A stretch of 12,487 bases of DNA from an uncultured Collinsella sp. (GTDB taxonomy: Bacteria > Actinomycetota > Coriobacteriia > Coriobacteriales > Coriobacteriaceae). The notes below the pieces were generated by a model. That model was given only the letters and a program-made list of their open reading frames with translations. It was not told the origin of the DNA and searched no databases. The stretch is taken from contig CABSMV010000058.1 of assembly GCA_902478935.1 (NCBI GenBank), positions 1 to 12,487 of the forward strand, read 5' to 3'. A program made the translations under genes and the position numbers. Position 1 is the first letter of the stretch; each line of letters starts with the position of its first letter. Positions 12,005 through 12,487 of this stretch are shown piece after piece.

Positions 12005-12487
12005 CTAGCCGCGAGGCGCGTCAATTGCGACCTTGCCGCTCTCCAGCACGTGGACGCGGCCGTCGGCGAGCATTTGCACGACCTCGGGATACAGCACGTG
12101 CTCAATCGCGTGGATGTGCTCCTCGAGCGTGTCGACATCCCAGCCCTCCTCAACAGCCAGCGCACGCTGGGCGATGATGGGACCGTTGTCGTAGATCTCG
12201 TTGGCAAAATGCACGGTCACGCCAGTTACCTTGACGCCGCGCGCAAAGGCATCGTCAATCGCATGCGCACCGGTAAAGCTCGGCAGCAGCGCCGGATGCA
12301 AGTTGACCACGCGGTTGGGAAACGCCGCCAGCAGCGGCGTGTGCACCATGCGCATGTAGCCGGCCATGACCACATACTCGCAGCCGCGTTCGAGCAGTTC
12401 GTGCGCGATGATCTCGTCGGCGGCGATGGGGTCGGCGTAGACATCCTTAGACAGCGTGAGCGTCTGGATGTCCGCGCGCTCAGCGCG
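12005..12487 (-). CDS. purN: Phosphoribosylglycinamide formyltransferase (partial, 5' end beyond the window)
   Basis: This cytoplasmic enzyme transfers a formyl group from 10-formyl-THF to GAR, the third step of purine synthesis. The frame is open to the window edge: 38 codons precede the GTG at 12373, so the visible fragment is 160 residues. Comparison with the E. coli enzyme suggests about 44 residues are missing, including the phosphate-binding loop. Catalytic residues are in place: Asn and His in VVNLHPALLP (fragment residues 62 and 64), and Asp100 in IYDNGPI. The His-Asp spacing of 36 equals that of E. coli (His108, Asp144). The VVMAGYMRM and TGVTVHF segments are typical. It ends in a clear terminator. 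Confidence 0.94.
   Translation of the reverse strand, partial: RAERADIQTLTLSKDVYADPIAADEIIAHELLERGCEYVVMAGYMRMVHTPLLAAFPNRVVNLHPALLPSFTGAHAIDDAFARGVKVTGVTVHFANEIYDNGPIIAQRALAVEEGWDVDTLEEHIHAIEHVLYPEVVQMLADGRVHVLESGKVAIDAPRG

Noticed and set aside
1..12487. CRISPR array, tRNA, rRNA, prophage or toxin-antitoxin genes
   Set aside because: No regularly spaced direct repeats, no cloverleaf or rRNA-like stretches, and no matching small open frames were seen in the gaps. All repeats here are inverted-type intergenic units.

Overview
The window is G+C-rich DNA that reads as the end of a draft-assembly contig. Bases 1-46 are not biological: they are the tail of an Illumina P5 oligo, an 8-nt index, and the Nextera/Tn5 Read-1 adapter with the 19-bp mosaic end. 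From base 47 on, the gene content is that of a strictly anaerobic, high-GC Gram-positive bacterium: a Nfn-type electron-bifurcating transhydrogenase pair, a Tat-type lipoprotein, and a membrane-anchored parvulin foldase. The codon usage, the gene set and the abundant GGGGACAGGTTTA / GGGGACGTTCTT intergenic palindromes suggest a gut member of the Coriobacteriia, most likely Collinsella. This is inference, since no database search was possible.

Plus-strand half (47-5310). The 3' part of glmU (cell-wall UDP-GlcNAc synthesis) ends in a strong intrinsic terminator. It is followed by prs (PRPP synthase) and pth (peptidyl-tRNA hydrolase), an order resembling the classical glmU-prs-pth neighbourhood, but here each gene is separated by a terminator or a large palindrome. 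After a 374-bp repeat-rich gap come the overlapping genes nfnA-nfnB, encoding the two subunits of a ferredoxin:NADP+ oxidoreductase, closed by a terminator.

Minus-strand half (5370-12487). This holds a cytidylate-kinase-like P-loop protein; a four-gene polar amino-acid ABC importer transcribed ATPase, Tat lipoprotein binding protein, permease, permease (binding protein resembles the glutamate/aspartate PEB1a type); a parvulin-type foldase followed by a GatB/YqeY-domain protein; an orphan fructose/galactitol-type PTS IIA protein; and the 3' part of purN (purine synthesis), which runs off the window edge.

No new defence, mobile or biosynthetic gene system is visible, and every gene belongs to a known family. 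The unexplained layer is between the genes. At least eight short units share an asymmetric core (roughly GGGGACAGGTTTA or GGGGACGTTCTTTA) flanked by inverted arms whose sequence differs from locus to locus yet still pairs within each unit. They occur at transcription-unit boundaries, often head to head. Two further long snap-back palindromes of 105-108 bp (1780-1884 and 6058-6165) follow prs and the ABC operon. These elements are the best candidates for follow-up.
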